Shown piece by piece: positions 61,950 to 64,000 of a stretch of DNA of 64,000 nt. The DNA is from Mesocentrotus franciscanus (taxonomy: Eukaryota > Echinodermata > Echinoidea > Camarodonta > Strongylocentrotidae): NCBI GenBank assembly GCA_037976565.1, contig CP137672.1:29600877-29664876 (forward strand). The letters run 5' to 3'. Position 1 is the stretch's first letter. Every line of letters starts with the position of its first letter. The position numbers and the translations under genes are program-made. The notes beneath the pieces were generated by a model. That model searched no databases, had not been told where the DNA came from, and was given only the letters and a program-made list of their open reading frames with translations.

Positions 61950-64000
61950 CTGATAGAGATGACGAGAGAGGGGGTCGGACAGGGAGCGAGGGGAATGGAA
62001 ATGGAAGAGGGAGAGAGAGAGGGAGAGAGATAGAGAGAGTCAAAATAGGTGACAAATCATATAGATTTTTTAAAATTAATAAAAATGTATCTTTTAGCCT
62101 GCTGCATAAGCAGTTTCCTAGAGCTTTGAGTATTTTACTTTCTCCTATTCTTCGATAAGTGTCAGAATAAAATGGGAAATTTATTTTTATTTTATTTTTA
62201 TTCTTATTTTCTAGGGCACCTAGAAATTAGAAATTAGAGGGCGTCTGTACTCTGTAATAGAAAATATTTCGCTTGTCTGAATATGCAAATTAGGGTGTGG
62301 TGCCGAGAAAGCTAAAGTGTGTACGTGTGGATTTGACTCAGTGCAGTTGACTAGAAGACCGAGGTTGGAGTTGGGCATGTGAGAGGTCTTGTACATGTAC
62401 CCTTATGTGTGTTGTGGAAGTTGCTACCAGGGCCTTGATTTTTGTATTCGGCGCCAGCAATCTTTTTCCTCAGGCGGCACCGGTACGAGAGGTATCCTCC
62501 ATGTAGCCCAGAACCTTAATTTTCCTGACATTAGCAAAACCTTGTCAATATAACTGTAAGTAGCTTTCTTTATATAACATACATGTGATAATTAGATTCA
62601 GATTATTATTATAATTGAAAATACAGTTAGTATATATACGATTATAAACCCATAGATTGAAAGATTGAAATAAGTATTATTCTGATATGAAGGAAACAGT
62701 TTCTTCATTGTGCAAGAAGAACACATTTTAGAGCAAATTAGCTCGTATGTTTATCAAAATCAATTATGCATGCACACTTATACGAAAGGGTTGTTCATGA
62801 ACTATCGTTCCCCTGAGTGTCGATCGATAGGGATAATTATACGTTTATTAATACAAATGCTCTAACGCTTCATGCTTAAATTCTGAATTATATCTAAAAG
62901 AACATTTTATTTTTGTGTTAATAAATTAACGCATTACAACCTAGTAGTAATGTTGAGAAACAATTTATTATTGAAATTGTTGTGCTAGAAATGACTTAAT
63001 TTCTCTAACAAATTTTTATTGAAATAACGAAATTCTTATAAAGAATAATTAAGTTTTTGTGCCATCATCATTCCGACACAAGTCGTTTAATCTTACGCTT
63101 TGCCCGGGTCAGATAGATTGATGACCCTAGTTTATAATGAAAGAAAGTGTGGTGGAAAGAAACTATGTTTATTTTGTTATAACCGGATAAAGAAAGTCTG
63201 GTGAAATAACCTTTATTATTTCATCGCTTGTTTTAATGGAAAATAATTATTAGAAATAAGTGTTGAAAACGTAGAAATTAGATTTCATGTATTTTGAAGG
63301 ATATATTGATAATTTCATTTATAGCCGTGTAATGAGGGACAAGAAAGTTCTTCATGACAAAACTAGTGGAACGCTGAGCTTCGTCTAATTAGTATTCAAG
63401 AATCGTCGAGTCGTTCCATCCGGGATCTTGAAGACCACGTCACATGACCGATTGCCGTAATGAGTGATTACGGGGCATCATCCTTCCGACACAAGTCTCC
63501 AGGGATCGATTCATCGTAGAAACCATGTCGGTATTTGATCTTCTGATATAGCAACAAATATTAGCAAATACCAAACAAAAGGCCTTTCGCGTAATTCGGA
63601 CAATTGCCCTAATTTCGGACACTTCGGATAACTTCAGATAATTACTGAACTTGAAACGGGAATTTAACTTCAGACAGGACTCCACCCTTTGTTAATTGAG
63701 TAATTAATTTACAGCACTTATATTTACATATATGTGTAATAACAGATTCTTATGAATATAGTTGTGTTTTATAGTTCAAAGTTAAATCGTTCAACTGTAA
63801 CCAAAAGAACATACTGTTGAATTTAGATGCTGATTTAGTTTTTTTAATTAAACAGTCTTTAAAATTCATTTATCAGAGTCTTCTTGGTTATTTTGTTGTA
63901 TCCTTGAATAATCCTGACAATAAGATAGTTTGACCCTGGTTTGTGATCAAGTCACGGTGCACTTACATCTCAGATTTGTCAAGGGCATGAATCATCTGTA
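61950..64000. other. LDHD intron or upstream region, no exon recognised
   Basis: The exon at 61808-61949 has an acceptor at its 5' side, so at least one LDHD exon must lie further right. I could not recognise any to 64000. A GA-rich tract lies at 61985-62038. Otherwise AT-rich. Confidence 0.5.

Noticed and set aside
63966..64000. Possible minus-strand exon end (QMIHALDKSE before AT|GTAAGT) as a missing LDHD exon
   Set aside because: The donor is good, but its phase does not fit the phase-0 start of the exon at 61949 and the residues do not match the LDHD N-terminal region. Too short to assign.

Overview
This is eukaryotic nuclear DNA from a marine invertebrate. The genes are intron-rich with GT-AG splicing, the sequence is AT-rich, introns and intergenic spaces run to kilobases, and repeats are dense: many short terminal-inverted-repeat (TIR) elements, tRNA-derived SINEs, a decayed non-LTR retrotransposon and long microsatellites. 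Frequent TACATGTA and ACCGGTA words and the repeat types suggest an echinoderm, most likely a sea urchin. That is an inference from sequence style, not an alignment. I see no rRNA gene, CRISPR array or bacterial-type operon.

Layout, left to right. (1) 1-5.7 kb: the last exon of an unidentified plus-strand gene and probably its long AU-rich 3'UTR. (2) 5.7-11.8 kb: intergenic repeats, including a 1.2 kb GATT-rich satellite and a 9.5-10.75 kb block of G-rich minisatellite and GGACAATTACCCC repeats. (3) 11.86-13.44 kb: a short plus-strand FLYWCH zinc-finger gene that looks derived from a MULE transposon. (4) 16.49-29.25 kb: a complete 14-exon argininosuccinate lyase gene (ASL, plus strand, 463 aa), 3'UTR to about 31.3-31.7 kb. 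(5) 34.96-36.91 kb: a two-exon Sm D3 gene (SNRPD3, minus strand) whose intron holds a large fold-back element. (6) 40.87-50.15 kb: a complete 7-exon PIGL gene (minus strand, 281 aa). (7) 54.83-61.95 kb: the last nine exons of mitochondrial D-lactate dehydrogenase (LDHD, minus strand); its N-terminal exons were not found.

The recognised genes are unrelated housekeeping genes: urea cycle/arginine synthesis (ASL), spliceosomal snRNP core (SNRPD3), GPI-anchor synthesis in the ER (PIGL) and mitochondrial D-lactate oxidation (LDHD). ASL and SNRPD3 are convergent; SNRPD3, PIGL and LDHD share the minus strand.

The most unusual pattern is repeated tandem duplication of exon fragments with their adjoining intron. 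It occurs at four places in two genes: ASL exon 3 (3 units), ASL exon 4 (about 4 units), an LDHD FAD-domain exon (3 units) and the LDHD terminal exon (at least 4 units). In each array one member is intact and the rest are truncated or decayed. One decayed LDHD unit carries a TIR element that itself contains another TIR element. The exon models come from hand translation and splice-phase bookkeeping; reading frames and splice phases close for ASL, PIGL, SNRPD3 and the visible part of LDHD.
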